Part shown: piece after piece, positions 1-10,462 of the stretch
Layout of the letters: each line of letters opens with the position of its first letter
Numbering within the stretch: position 1 is the first letter of the stretch
Origin: Ascarosepion bandense
Taxonomy: Eukaryota; Mollusca; Cephalopoda; Sepiida; Sepiidae
Reading direction: 5' to 3'
NCBI GenBank assembly: GCA_037127315.1
Contig: JBBBDQ010001922.1
Coordinates: 1,253,501-1,317,500 of the forward strand
DNA: 64,000 bases
The notes under the pieces: model-generated
The model's database searches: none
What the model was told of the DNA's origin: nothing
Seen by the model: only the letters and a program-made list of their open reading frames with translations
Made by a program: the position numbers and the translations under genes

Positions 1-579
1 CCAGAGAACCGACAGACAGGTCCGTCACCGACTCAACCAATACAAAAGAGAAGGAGGAGAAAAGAAAAACAAAGCAACAAGGTATCTTCAACCGCCCATA
101 AAACTTTTTTTTACATCTCTCACCATCCAGAAAGGATAATTAAGGATAGTTAAGTAGACTGATTAATCATTTTACACACACGCATTCTGCTACTTACTAC
201 TATCTCTATTTGACCATTTTCCCTCTCTCCGGTTATTTCTCACTCACACTCTTTTTCATCTTAAATCAAAACCCTTTTTTCCAACTACTTAGCGGCGGGC
301 ACATAAGAAAGAAACAAACATTGTTCTACTACTCTGTTGAATTACAGACTGCAAAACAGACACTTTTTGTTCAACCAACATTCGCTTAAATCTAAAAGAC
401 ATTTTTTCTATCAAACAAAATATACAAAAGAAATATGCAAATTGTTTATTCTGTATATATTTTGTTAAATATACTATTTTCTAATTTTTATAAACATTTC
501 TTATTACGTTGTCTCTTTCTTGAAATTTGTGTTGTATTTTGTGGACAGGATATCCCGCATTAAATTCTCCCTTTTAATC
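1..579. other. Unassigned AT-rich sequence
   Basis: No ORF with recognisable homology, RNA gene or repeat family was seen here. The sequence is AT-rich with short poly-T runs. Confidence 0.5.
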
Positions 580-835
580 CGGGTGTTCAGAAGGATGCTG
601 CGGATATCGTGAACTGAGAATGCTAGCAGCGATGAGGTGTTGGAAAGAATAGCAACGAAATAGAAATGAATACTGAGCACCAGGAAGAGACAACTGAAGC
701 TCCTGGGACACGCAGTGAGGAAGGAGAGCTTGGAGAACCTGATACTGACAGGCCGGATAGAGGGAGAAAAGAGACAGCGGAAGGCAGCAGGTAACATAAT
801 TGAAGGGCCTGATAAAAAAAAAAACCCAGATCATT
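580..835 (+). pseudogene. RTE-clade LINE fragment, C-terminus
   Basis: The + strand reads (with stops) as the C-terminal tail of an RTE-type endonuclease/reverse transcriptase: FRRMLRIS, SSDEVLER, RKRQLKLLGHAVRKE, LENLILTGRIEG. The same segment is found in better condition at 8985-9326, 21600-21945 and, on the minus strand, 45030-45411. Only the region after the RT palm is kept, as expected of a 5'-truncated LINE. The fragment ends in an A-rich run near 816. Stops in the reading frame make it a dead copy. Confidence 0.75.
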
Positions 836-1230
836 CAACGAAAATAATCTGAAATTTTAGCGTTCCTATTTAAACCCGACATAAACCGAGTAACAAGTGT
901 TACGAACATATAGAATGCAATCCACTCCCCATAGCACCCCCCAAAAAGAAATCTTGCATGAGACTTTTTTTTTTTATAAGCGTTTCACCCCGAGCAAGGC
1001 ATGTCACTGCCACTACTGCGCAGGGGGCTACAGAGTGGAGAAAGGATGGTTAAATATAGGAAATGTCAGAGGGTGGGTGATAGGCGGGTAAGGATACCGA
1101 GAATGAGGGTTGGGTAGATGTGAGTGTTCTGAGAATAATTGGGAGTTAGTGTAATAGGAGATGTCTATTGACCCTACATTTAAACACAGAGATTGTAGCT
1201 GTCGGGAGAGCAGACTTGTGGAAGGGAGTT

Positions 1231-1727
1231 TCACAGGCGGGAAGCACGAGAAAAGAAGCTGTTGGAGTAGAATTTACAGTTACATCTTCTCTGTTTAACT
1301 GTAAAAGGGTGGGACCTAGTTGCTAATCTAGTATCTTGTGTAAATTCGTGCTTAGGCGGCACCAGTGATCTAAGTTCATCGGAGCAGAAGCCATGAAAGT
1401 ACTTGTAGAAGAGGCACAGGGAAGACACATCACGCCGGTGAGAGAGTGGTTGCAGCCGGTCTGCCAAGTCAGTATCAACCACATTACAGATCCTCCTTTG
1501 TATTTTGTCAAGAAGCCCAAGGAGAGCAGCAGAGGCACTCGACCAGATATGGCAGCAATATTCAATACACGAGCGGATGGTAGATTTGTATATGTGCAGG
1601 ATAGATTCACGTGGGAAAACATTCCGGGCCCTGCACAGAGAGCCGACTTTCATAGCGGCAGATTTGGCAATGGATTTGATATAGTCATTCCGTTTGAGGT
1701 CCGCCGAAAGTGTAATGCCAAGTGTAA
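1231..1727 (-). pseudogene. LINE-A RT C-terminal domain
   Basis: The frame reads GITLSADLKRNDYIKSIAKS, then IYKSTIRSCIEYCCHIW, LDKIQRR, LCLFYKYFHG and FFSRASRL. This is the thumb and C-terminal region typical of CR1/Jockey-group RTs and matches the + strand copy at 60386-60932 nearly residue for residue. It should follow the RT palm directly, but here the adjoining block (1721-1985) is on the opposite strand. The frame runs out before the conserved RLWNSLP motif is completed. Confidence 0.88.
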
Positions 1728-1985
1728 TGTGAATATATGTAACGCCGATGACACAACAATCTACTCTCGCCTCGATCAAAAACCCGGTGTGGGCGACAAA
1801 GCGAACCTCGCTAAAGAGCTTGAAAAGGACCTCCAATCCGTAGTGGCCTTGGGTAGGAAATGGCTAGTAAATTTCAATGCTTCTAAAACGAAGCTGTTAT
1901 CAACTAATAGACAATCGCATCTACCTCCCATTAGCATGGGACAGGCTTGCCTCCCAGAGAGTAAAACACTACGCCTCCTTGGGAT
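1721..1985 (+). pseudogene. Inverted LINE-A block with RT catalytic ADD
   Basis: Between two minus-strand pieces of the same LINE, the + strand encodes NADDTTIYSRLDQ, ELEKDLQSVVALGRKWLVNF, NASKTKLL and TLRLLGI. This is the RT palm with its catalytic aspartates (N in place of the usual Y; ADD codons 1744-1752) and the following segment. Placed in minus orientation, its end LRLLGI would join the minus-strand GITLSADLK at 1691-1719, and its start would follow YINDLPTPFD near 1985. The block therefore occupies its correct place but is flipped by ~265 bp. The exact breakpoints are uncertain by about 15 bp. Confidence 0.85.
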
Positions 1986-2916
1986 CGAATGGCGTCGGGA
2001 GATCATTAATGTACATCAGAAAGAGCGTGGGACCTAGGATAGAACCTTGAGGGACGCCCGCGTTCGTGTGGTAGTTTTGGGAGGCATGCCCATTTAATAC
2101 TACCTTCAATGTGCGGTTAGAGAGGAATGACTGGATGAGGTCAAACAGATGTCCAGTTATCCCGTAGCTCCGCAGTTTGCACAAGAGGCCAGCGTTCCAG
2201 ACCTTGTCGAACGCTTTGGAGATATCCAAGGCAACGGTTCGGGCTTCGCCATTCTTGTCAAGTGCCCGGTATATGTACTCGGTAATGGTCGTTAGCATAT
2301 CAGCAGTAGACCTGGTGAAGCGAAACCCGTACTGTTTGTCAGAGAGAAGCCTGTGGGCCGTGAGATGCTGAATCACCTCGGCGTTGATAATGGCTTCGAA
2401 AACTTTGCCGAAGATCGGAAGGAGACTAATAGGACGGTAATTGGCGGGGTCTGAGGGTTCGCCAGAATTCTTAAATATAGGTACTACACAGGAGGACTTC
2501 CAACAGGCAGGAAAGCAGGAAGCAGATAGGCAGAGGTTATAGAGTTTAGATAGGACAGAGGAGAGTTCTGAGGCACATTTCTTCAGTACTATGATTGGGA
2601 TTCCGTTACCGCCGCTCGCTTTGTGTGGGTCAAGTTGTGCAATTATCTTGGAGACCAGCGAGGATGTAATGTGGACGTTATTTAGTTGAGCCTTAGTTCT
2701 GGGTGGAAAGTCAGGTGTAGGTATTCCTAACGAGTCCAGTGTCGAATTGGTGGAGAATCTACGGGCAAAGCATTCAGCCTTGTCCTCTGGGGAGGTGAGA
2801 ACTTCAAATTCATTGATTAGTGGGGGTATTGAAGTCTTGCTCTTGTTGAGCACGCTTTTGCAGAGTCGCCAGTAATCTTTTGTGCCAAACTTAGATGATG
2901 CTATGCGTTGCCTCAT
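1969..2916 (-). pseudogene. LINE-A reverse transcriptase fingers and palm
   Basis: A 315-codon open frame, the longest coherent coding segment in the window. RT motifs in order: PHKASGGNGIP, WKSSCVVPIFKN, NYRPISLLPIFGKVFE, KQYGFR, ARTVALDISKAFDKVW (catalytic D in the first palm motif), GVPQGSILGPTLFLMYINDLP. The order and wording fit the CR1/Jockey superfamily. The frame ends where the inverted block starts, so the second catalytic motif (ADD) is not on this strand. The initial Met is an ORF artefact, since the LINE frame should continue upstream from the endonuclease. Confidence 0.92.
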
Positions 2917-3429
2917 TCTGGTAGCAAACGCCCTCTTAGCTTCGTTCAGTACTTTTTTTTACGCTTATTACGTGCTGAAGCGAAAAGGCGCCTGTTTTGG
3001 TTCGACGAGCAGCTTCGATAGACTCGGAAGAAATGGTTCCGGTGGGCAATGGCGGCCGACCAAGCGGGTGAGAACCAGGGGGAAGAATTTGATTTTAGCT
3101 GGAATTTCCTGGCCGGGATAAAATCACCGATGCCAGCCTTAACCCAAGAGGAGACCTCGGACGCACAGTCTTCGATAGGAAGATTGAAGACGTTGTTTCA
3201 GGGGACGTCGCAGAGGAAGTCTCGGAACGAGTCTTAGTCTGCTCTCTGATAGCAGTATGATATTCTGCTAGTCTAGTTTTCTTGGGTAGAGTTAGAGCGG
3301 ATTGAGATGTTGACGGAAACGACGGCGTGGTCAGAGTTTCCGAGTGGGCAGAGCTGCCTGGTAGTGCAAGAGTCTGGAATGGAAGTAAAGCAAAGGTCGA
3401 GTAAAGAGGAGATTTTTAATAAGAATACT

Positions 3430-3500
3430 ATATTAAAAAAATCATTTCACCTCAAGTAAGGCAATAAATCTACTAAGACGCAAGGTGGTTATTGAGTGCG
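3430..3500 (-). repeat. LINE 3'-tail remnant
   Basis: In minus sense this reads as a tail ending in CTTGAGGTGAAATGATT followed by A/T-rich sequence. It is a diverged relative of the LINE-A tail and resembles 8096-8160 and 46240-46320, which share the CTAAGACG-containing upstream stretch. Only the tail survives. Confidence 0.5.
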
Positions 3501-3994
3501 AAAGAATAAGAAAAATAAATATATTATTACGGAGGGAGAGCAATAAAAAGACGACGATTCATTAAAATAGTAGTTATCGATTGACATTCTGAAGAATTGG
3601 TAATGTCGTCAATGACAGTTAAATCAAAGGCCAGAATTTGAAGAAATGAGCTTCTAACTTCTGATCTGGTTCCTTTTTTTTTTTTCAGTACACTGAAAAA
3701 TCGCGAGAAAAGACTTAGACAGATTGAAGAAGGGGCCATTATTTTGGATCAGATCAATCAAATATCACTGATGCTACCAGGGAGATCAAAAGGATATCTG
3801 AACGCATGAATTTTCCGAAATAAAAAAAAAGGTTTATAAGGGCAAATACAAATTGTGAAGTAATGTAAATTTGACTATCGCTCAGGTCTATCCATCTAAA
3901 CCCCCAAATTTGGAGGTGTTATTACTGCTGTGATCCGTCTATTCAGGTTTTTGTTGCTCCCCGAGTCATGGGATTATAAACATTTAACAACACA
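3501..3994. other. Unassigned sequence
   Basis: No supported gene or repeat is seen; contains short poly-T and poly-A runs only. Confidence 0.4.
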
Positions 3995-4440
3995 TCTTTT
4001 GGTTTGGTTTACGGTATATCAACCTCAACAAGTTATTTAATGGCAGCAAGGTTTTACAATAAAATATATATTCTTTATCAGAAATAAAATTGTAGATCAG
4101 CTTTCTTTGACGTATTTTTGTAAAGTGATTTCTGTTGAGAGTCAAACGTATCGCCGGCATGTATTTTTCCCCCATAAATATATTGCTGGTAATATATTTT
4201 CTCTTCAAATATGTATTCCTGGAATCTTTACGATAAAAGTCTGTTGTTCTACTTTCATTGTGTTTTAACCCTAGTTTGGGGATAAACTATTTTTTCCTAA
4301 CAAGTGTTACTATCTCGGGTCAAGGTGGACCTGGGAACAACAGCAATGAAGTGGTGGTTCCATGCTCCTCACAACCTCTGTCAGAGGTCTTGCTACCAGA
4401 TGCAGTTTATTTTCATACCCAGAACCAACACAGCTTCTAA
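3995..4440 (+). repeat. Dispersed repeat R1, copy 1
   Basis: R1 is a repeat family of unknown class defined by comparison within this window: 3995-4440 (+), 8165-8850 (+), 31890-33405 (-), 53400-53885 (-) and 54040-54325 (+). It begins with a segment reading ATATCAACCTC...TTATTTAATGGC. It then has one or more ~34-bp AT-rich modules, then GTGTTTTAACCCTAGTTTGGG and CTACCAGATGCAGTTTA near its end. No coding capacity is visible. This copy has one or two of the AT-rich modules. Confidence 0.7.
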
Positions 4441-5299
4441 ATGAATGATAAGAAGGAAGAAGAATAGGGGAAGCAGAGTATCAATTGATTCACATTTACA
4501 AAGTTTTTTGAGAAATATACAATGACTGTAAAATGATCAATTTTTTTTTTTTTGAGTGAAGTTTATTTCAAGTAATTAAGTGTTCTTAGTCAAATATGTA
4601 GGGAGATGTAATTTATGATGGGCAGGCTAATGAGTTCATAGACAAATGATTAGGCAGTTACTGGTTAACCCCTTTTATTGTGTGAGTGGACAAGGCCTTA
4701 GTCGGCGGCTGCTGGCAGTCTCCCTTCCACTGAGTGTGTATGTGTGTGTAGACGCACGTTTAGATCAAACTCACCCCCGAATTGTTGAGAGCCTCGAGAA
4801 TCAGTATTCTTAAATTTTTTATCAGTAAGGAATGTCAAAAATTACATTTTACATAGAAGTATTAACTTTTCCAACACAAGATTTTCATTGGTTAGAAAAT
4901 AATTTTACACCAGCTAGCCAAAATATTTTTCTCGACTTTGCGGGAGTCGTGAAAGAAGTTATTTTTTAAATGGTCCAAAAATAACACTTGGTAGGTTTAC
5001 AACTACGCCAACCAAGCATTTTGACGGTAGCCCTTGTATATCAAACAAACCTTCTGCTGGAATTTCAGGAGTTGAAAAATATAGATAAGATTTAATTCCT
5101 ATTGTTTACTTATGGAAGACTGATTCTGTGTTGCCGTTCTAGTTGTAAGGGGTCTATTCTAAACAAATTTGGTTCACGTCCAGTTAATGCATACGAATTT
5201 CAAAGCCCTTATACATTCATTAATCTGCAATGAAATCTTTGTATATGTGTGTGCTTATAAATTCTGTGTTTGTTTTATAACAAAATTACATACACCTGG
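4441..5299. other. Unassigned sequence
   Basis: No ORF, RNA gene or repeat that I can name is visible. A short poly-T run is at 4540-4552 and a short GT run near 4737-4750. Confidence 0.4.
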
Positions 5300-5527
5300 G
5301 AGTAACTCAGTTAAGTGCCATACCTGATACACGCTTTGGGTGATCATGTCTCGAAAGAGATGGGTTAAATGGCAGGATAGATTGGGTTCTATAGCCTTGG
5401 TTGGCAACCAGTCTACCGCACAAAGCAATGGCAACTTACTGCGGGATAATCTTCTACCCAGTCAGTCATGTGTCTTTGGAGACATGACCGTCCAAAGTGT
5501 GTATCATGTATGGCACTTAACTGAATG
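5300..5527 (+). repeat. SINE-A copy with inverted duplicate of its tail
   Basis: From ~5360 onward the + strand matches the SINE-A body and tail (GGTTCTATAGCCTTGGTTGG, GGCAACCAGTCTACCGC, then GGCACTTAACTGA). Positions 5306-5360 carry the tail again in the opposite orientation (AGTTAAGTGCCATACCTGAT). The tRNA head is missing. SINE-A is the family seen complete at 7526-7836. Confidence 0.8.
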
Positions 5528-5647
5528 ATTGGACTAAAAAACAGCCAAAATAAGATGGAATAAAACTAGTCATAAAAACAGTAATAATGAAGATTGTATT
5601 GAGCCAGAGTCTTGGAATAAAAGAAATAACAAGAAAAACTAATCTAA

Positions 5648-6321
5648 TCTAAACTGTGTGTGTGTGTGTCCGTTACCTATAGACTCCGAAACGGCTGAAC
5701 CGATTTTCTTGAAAATTTACACAGTTGTACTATAAGAGTCTGCGAGTGTTCTTAGCTAGGTTTTGTGTCGAGGTACCCCCGATAAATATCGATAATCGTA
5801 ACAATCGGGTTATAGAACGAGTGGTCCGATTTTAATCAAATTTGATACACTCATAGACAAAGACATAAGAAACGATATTCAGAAGTTTCAAGGTTGCAGT
5901 TCTTACAATAGTGCAGACAATCCATAATATATATATATAAATAAAAAGGCAAGATGTTTGTTTATCTGGCAGTATGTCTGTATGTTTTTCAGCCCCTTTA
6001 TTATAGTTTTTACTTCGGATTTGGCTCTAAGTAGGCATAATTGTAGATTTTCGTCTCAGCCATGATACCATTTACTCAGAGGACTTATTTAGCTTTCAAA
6101 ATTCAGTTTACGACGAAAAAACTTATTTGATATCGATACCAGGAAATGAAAATTTGACTTACATCCATTCATTTTTCTTTCGGTCTACAGTTTCGCTTAA
6201 ACTGGAAACAACTATTGCTTTTTAGTCTTTCGTGCCAACGTTCAAAGAGTCTGAGCTCCAGGACCATGGATTAGTTTTAAAGCTTTCATTACACCCGAGC
6301 AACGCCGGGCTATACTGCTAG
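5648..6321 (+). mobile_element. Non-autonomous Helitron, HelN copy H1
   Basis: A 674-bp element starting TCTAAAC (preceded by A at 5647) and ending CTAG (followed by T at 6322). Near the 3' end CCCG-A-GC/AAC/GCCGGG can fold as a 6-bp hairpin with one bulged A, 8 nt before CTAG. TC start, CTRR end, a 3' hairpin and insertion between A and T are the known hallmarks of Helitrons. The 5' part contains TCCGTTACCTATAGACTC and GGCTGAACCGATTTTCTT. There is no Rep/helicase ORF, so it is non-autonomous. Related copies: 9717-10462, 38864-39221, 40808-41383, 41467-41544, 55603-56296. Confidence 0.82.
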
Positions 6322-7140
6322 TAAAAAAATAACTGTAGAATAAATGTTGAACACACATCAATACGCAGGATATATGCAACTATCTCAGTTACGCAGTAAG
6401 CCGGCAATATACAATATTGACGAATTAAATGAGTCGTCGTCCTTCTCCTTGAATAATGCAATTCAGTATAACATTGAGTAAAGTTTAATCTTGTTTATTT
6501 CGATTTATTGATTACGAGTAGAGAATCTCGAAAAAATCGATCATCCAGTTCACAAAACCAGCGTTCTTATCGCTAGAAAGTGAAACCTGTTCGATTTAAG
6601 ACCTAAAGTTGAAATCAATCAACCGTCACATTATACGTAATCAAGAGCAAAGTTTCGCTGATATTTTGATAAATCTGCTATTAAGGTGACTGTTTCATCA
6701 GTCTAAGTAAACTTGGCTTTACTATTTGATTTAAATGGTAACGAAATTAAACGTCTATTTAATTTGAAATCTTTCTCGGTCTTTGCACAACTGAAACGTT
6801 TGGAAGAATGCCAGTTTTGCGACGTGCAGAGGTCGGGGAACTAAGTGTTAAAGTTCTGGTCGAGATAGTTTCTTCGCTTTCTACACGTGCTTTTGGCGAA
6901 CAGGAATGACTCCCTCTCTCGCTGCACACCACCAGCTACAACTAATATAACAGACTGGTCTCCTTAAACTTATTTAACGAGGAGTCTAAGAGAAATAGTT
7001 TTGAAATCAAAACATCAGTTATAACCATTGCTGAGAATGGCTTTGGGAATAACCAGAGTCAAATCTACAACTGAAATGCTAAAGACAAACCGACACTAAC
7101 TTCAGCCTATTCAGACAACGATCATCGTTTTAACAGCTCC
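6322..7140. other. Unassigned sequence
   Basis: I recognise nothing here; no ORF above 60 codons on either strand shows known motifs. Confidence 0.4.
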
Positions 7141-7146
7141 CTCTTC

Positions 7147-7375
7147 TTGTCAGGTAGGCGTCCAGTGTCCCGGCGATATATCCTCGTCACAAACTTGTCA
7201 GGTAGGCGTCCGGTGTCCCGGCGATATATCCTCGTCACAAACTTGTCAGGTAGGCGTCCGGTGTCCCGGCGATATATCCTCGTCACAAACATGTCAGGTA
7301 GGCGACCGGTGTCCCGGCGATATATCCTCGTCACAAACTTGTCAGGTAGGCGTCCGATGTCCCGGCGATATATCC
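7147..7375. repeat. 48-bp minisatellite, about 5 units
   Basis: Nearly identical 48-bp units contain GTCAGGTAGGCGTCC, GGTGTCCCGGCGATATATCC and TCGTCACAAAC. Because 48 is a multiple of three, both strands show periodic 16-residue peptides (SGRRPVSRRYILVTN on +, TRIYRRDTGRLPDKFV on -). These are products of the periodicity and I do not call either a gene. The units are more GC-rich than the flanks. Confidence 0.95.
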
Positions 7376-7525
7376 GGTGCCCATCAAATTCTCAAAACCC
7401 TTCCTTTATCTTGTGTCCCCATTGCTTACACTCTCCATGCACGGTATTCTCAGCATCCTTCTGTAGAAACATCTCTCGTTTTATCTTCATATGTCAGGAG
7501 ATTGTCCGACCTTCATTATAATATT

Positions 7526-7836
7526 GTCAGTCAGTCAGTTAAGTGCCATACGTGATACATGCCTTGGGCGATCATGTCTCGAAAGAGATGATTGATTGGG
7601 CAGAAGATCATCCGGAAATAGGTTACCACTGCTTTCTGCGGTAGACTGGCAGTCAGTCAAGGCTATAGAACCCAATCTGTTCTATTATTTAACCCATAGC
7701 TGGAGGGAAGAGACGGATTAATACCTTTCCCAAGGGTATTTGTGCGCAAGTGAATACAAGAAATTCAACTGGAATTCGAACTCGGCTCCCCGATTTGTCG
7801 TTCCGAGTTGGTATTCACTGCACCACAACGCACATC
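7526..7836 (-). repeat. SINE-A, near full-length
   Basis: In minus sense the element opens with a tRNA-like head: GCGTTGTGGTGCAGTGAAT (A-box region) and GAGTTCGAATTCC (B box). It continues CCTTGGGAAAGGTATTAATC, TGGGTTCTATAGCCTT and CAGTCTACCGCAGAAAG, then a tail with TATCACGTATGGCACTTAAC and short GACT repeats. The B box fits the Pol III consensus GGTTCGANTCC closely. The tail includes a hairpin of the form CATGTCTC/TTTC/GAGACATG in most copies. About 310 bp. This is the reference copy of the window's commonest SINE. Confidence 0.88.
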
Positions 7837-8095
7837 ATATAAGAGTTTCTAATAAAATTTCATGCTTATTCGTATTTTGCTAAGCTTTCTGAATGCATCC
7901 TTTGCTATTCTGACTCATGATGATCATGTCGCCAAACGGTATCTATCCTCGTCCTTCTCTTGGATAACACCTTTTGCAAGTGGAGAGAAACGGCTTGATT
8001 TGAAGCGCCTTGGAGAGTAAGATTTCAGGTTCTCGCCTTGTAATACAGACGTTCGTTGCCGTTGGAATAATAAAGCAACATTTAAAATTATCTTT
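7837..8095. other. Unassigned sequence
   Basis: No recognisable feature. Confidence 0.4.
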
Positions 8096-8160
8096 TTTTT
8101 ATATTGATTTCACCCCAAGCAAGTTAGTAAAGTAACTAAGACAAGAGGTTTTTGAATTTG
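8096..8160 (-). repeat. LINE 3'-tail remnant
   Basis: In minus sense it ends CTTGCTTGGGGTGAAATC before A/T-rich sequence, the diverged LINE tail also seen at 3430-3500 and 46240-46320. Confidence 0.45.
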
Positions 8161-8164
8161 AGTT

Positions 8165-8850
8165 GTTTAACGGCAAATCAACCACTGTGGTTTATTTAAT
8201 GCCAAAAAGGTAGTATTTTAAGGTATTTTTTCAATGTTCTGTTATAGGGAGAAGGTTGATTTTTTTTTAATCATATCACCCCGAGCAAGACGGTAATGCC
8301 ACTGATGTGCAGGGGCTACGTAAGAGTGAAAAGATTGGAAAAGAGAAAGCCGGAAACCACATCCTAAACAGGGAACAAGGGATGAGCCTCTTCACGTGTT
8401 CAAAAGACGCGGGTGGAGTGTGAACCGGGAGATAGTTTAGTCTATCTACAGTCAGATTTTGATTAAATTTGTTTTATTTTTGAAACTGAAGATGTCTTAA
8501 TTTTATATTAAAAATGTATTGCTGGCAATAATGTTTTTCCTTAAAAAAATATGTTATGGTAATAATTTTTTTCTTTCAAACTGTATTGTTTGTAATATTT
8601 TCCCTTCAAAATGTATATTTTTTTTTATAAAAGTCTATTTTTATACTTATATTGTGTTTTGACTCCAGTTTTGGGGGTTAACTATTTGCCCATAGCTGAA
8701 ACTCGAACAGGTGCTACCACCCCGGGTCAGGGTGAACATGGGAACAACAGCACTTAAGAGGTGGTTCCATGCTTCTCACAACTTCCCAGTCAGAGGTCCT
8801 GCTGCTGGATGCAGTTTAACGTCATGCCCAGGACCAGACATAAGAGGTTA
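8165..8850 (+). repeat. Dispersed repeat R1, copy 2, interrupted
   Basis: R1 begins near 8165 (CGGCAAATCAACCACTGTGG, TTTAATGCCAAAAAGG). At 8257 it is interrupted by a LINE-tailed insert that ends near 8450, after which R1 resumes at AGTCAGATTTTGATT. The 33-kb copy has these two parts joined (GGTTGATGTAGTCAG in element sense) and so gives the empty site. Three degenerate AT-rich modules lie at 8505-8620, and the end TGCTGGATGCAGTTTAACG is near 8810-8830. Confidence 0.75.
8258..8450 (-). mobile_element. SINE-D: short element with LINE-A-like tail
   Basis: An insert of ~190 bp within R1. In minus sense it contains TGAAGAGGCTCATCCCTTGT, TTTAGGATGTGGTTTCCGGC and GCACATCAGTGG, then CTTGCTCGGGGTGATATG and an A-run. 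The last part equals the 3' tail of LINE-A. Copies at 24270-24375 and 42647-42832 share the upstream ~100 bp. It is either a SINE that borrowed the LINE tail or a short LINE subfamily truncated at a common point. No tRNA boxes were identified. Confidence 0.65.
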
Positions 8851-8984
8851 CTTAATGAGAAATAATTAAGAGAACAGAAACCGGTTAAAGTTGGTTGGAA
8901 AGCATGGAGCTGGAAGCGATTTCCATAAGAAAGAATTTTGCTAAAAACTATTAGCATAACATTTACTTTTTCATTTAGATAACC

Positions 8985-9326
8985 CAACTACTGCGGATAT
9001 CATGGATCGAGCATCTGAGCAATGATGAGGTCTTAGAAGTGACGGAAACGAAAGGGAAATTAATACTGAGCATCAGGAAAAGACAGTTGAAATTCCTGAG
9101 ACATGCAATGAGAAAGGCGGGCTTGGAGAACCTGATACTAACAGGCCAGATAGAGGGGAAAAGAGACAGGGGAAAGCAACGGATAACATATTTGAAGGAC
9201 CTAATCAGGTGGATGATGGAACGAGGACTGCACGGTGTAACAGGAGAAGGCGTTCTCAGAACCACCAGGGATAAGGAAACGTGGAAAGCCATGATCGCTT
9301 TCATCCTGAAGGGACAGGGCACATAG
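8985..9326 (+). pseudogene. RTE-clade LINE C-terminus
   Basis: An open frame of 95 codons, preceded by related sequence in another frame, reads LILSIRKRQLKFLRHAMRKA, GLENLILTGQIEGKRDRGKQ and ITYLKDLIRWM, then TTRDKETWKAMIAFILKGQ and stop. This is the C-terminal arm of RTE-clade (BovB-like) proteins, which end with a R-x-R-G-x-Q / W-L / D-R-E-x-W motif series. The copy is 5' truncated, with no RT palm. It is the best-preserved version of this end in the window. Confidence 0.85.
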
Positions 9327-9716
9327 AAGAAGAACCCAATTGTAAATTGAGATCACGACGCCAGTTTAATACTGCGTTTAAATGCATAGCGAAGTGCTTA
9401 TCCGAACAATTAACATGAAGTATTTATAGAAAAGGTATAGGCAGGCAAACTTATGGCGACATTTCTGAATAACTACAGAAAAGAGATACAGAAATTTCTG
9501 ATCTATACTAGGAGATACTTTCATTTCTTTTAATAGCGCGATCTGGTCATCAGGTTCTAATAGACGAGACCGTATCATTAGTTCGATAAAAAATTGAGCT
9601 GGAGAGAGTATCCGTTTGATAAACTAATCTATTGGCAATCAGTGTAAGCATACACCTCGAAATAGGATCTACTGTACAACGATAAGAAGGACGCATTACT
9701 TTCAATTATTCAATAA
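9327..9716. other. Unassigned sequence
   Basis: Nothing recognised between the RTE end and the Helitron. Confidence 0.4.
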
Positions 9717-10099
9717 CTAGCAGTATAGTCCGGCGTTGCTCGGGTGTAATGAAAGCTTTAAAACTAATCCATGGTCCTAGAGCCCAGACTCTTTGGATGT
9801 TGGCACGAAAGACTAAAAAGCAGTAGTTGTTTCCAGTTAAAGCGAAACCGTAGACTGAAAGAAAAATAAATGGGTGTAAGTCAAATTTTGATTTCCTGGT
9901 ATCGATATCAAATAAGTTTTTTTCATCGTAAACTGAATCTTGAAGGCTAAATAAATCCTCTGAGTAAATGGTATCATGGCTGAGACTAAGAACTACAATT
10001 ATGCCTACTTAGAGCCAAACCCGAAGCAAAAACTAAAATAAAAGGGCTGAAAAAATCCAGACATACAGGCAGATAAACAGACACATACAAACATCTTGC

Positions 10100-10151
<52 letters not shown>

Positions 10152-10462
10152 GATAATATTATCGATTTTCTTCACTATTGTAAGAACTGCAACCTTGAAA
10201 CTTCTGAATATCGTTTCTTATGTCTTTGTCTATGAGTGCATCAAATTTGATTAAAATCGGACCACTCGTTCTATAACACGATTTTTTTCGATTATCGATA
10301 TTTAACGGGGTTACCTCGACACAAAACCTAGCTAAGAACTATCGCAGACACTTATAGTACAACTGTGCAAATTTTCAAGAAAATCAGTTCAGCCGTTTCG
10401 GAGTCTATAGGTAACGGACAGACACACACAGAGATAAAGTTCCATTTATAATTAAGTTTAGA
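9717..10462 (-). mobile_element. Non-autonomous Helitron, HelN copy H2
   Basis: In minus orientation it starts TCTAAACTTAATTATAAATG (preceded by A) and ends ATACTGCTAG (followed by T). 746 bp, the longest copy. An internal (AT)n tract lies at about 10103-10148. The terminal hairpin is kept except for one G-to-A change in its right arm. No ORF for Rep or helicase. Confidence 0.8.

Larger units (their letters stand above)
964..3425 (-). mobile_element. LINE-A: CR1/Jockey-type non-LTR retrotransposon, 5'-truncated
   Basis: A minus-strand LINE of about 2.45 kb. Its 3' end abuts a poly-T run at 965-974 and shows the tail shared by all LINE-A copies here (CTTGCTCGGGGTGAAA in element sense). Going upstream it carries the C-terminal domain (1231-1720), an inverted block (1721-1985), the RT domain (1969-2916) and the end of an APE-type endonuclease. 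That endonuclease shows NSDHAVV, with the catalytic SDH encoded at 3327-3335. Known LINE order is EN-RT-tail and matches once the inversion is allowed for. It is 5' truncated inside EN and broken by frameshifts, so inactive. Confidence 0.9.

Noticed and set aside
1393..2037. The + ORF of 214 codons as one gene
   Set aside because: Only its second half (the inverted ADD block) is meaningful; the first half is the antisense of the LINE C-terminal domain.
9717..10462. HelN copies as a TIR DNA transposon
   Set aside because: Ends are not inverted repeats and the 38.9-kb empty site shows no target duplication; Helitron fits better.
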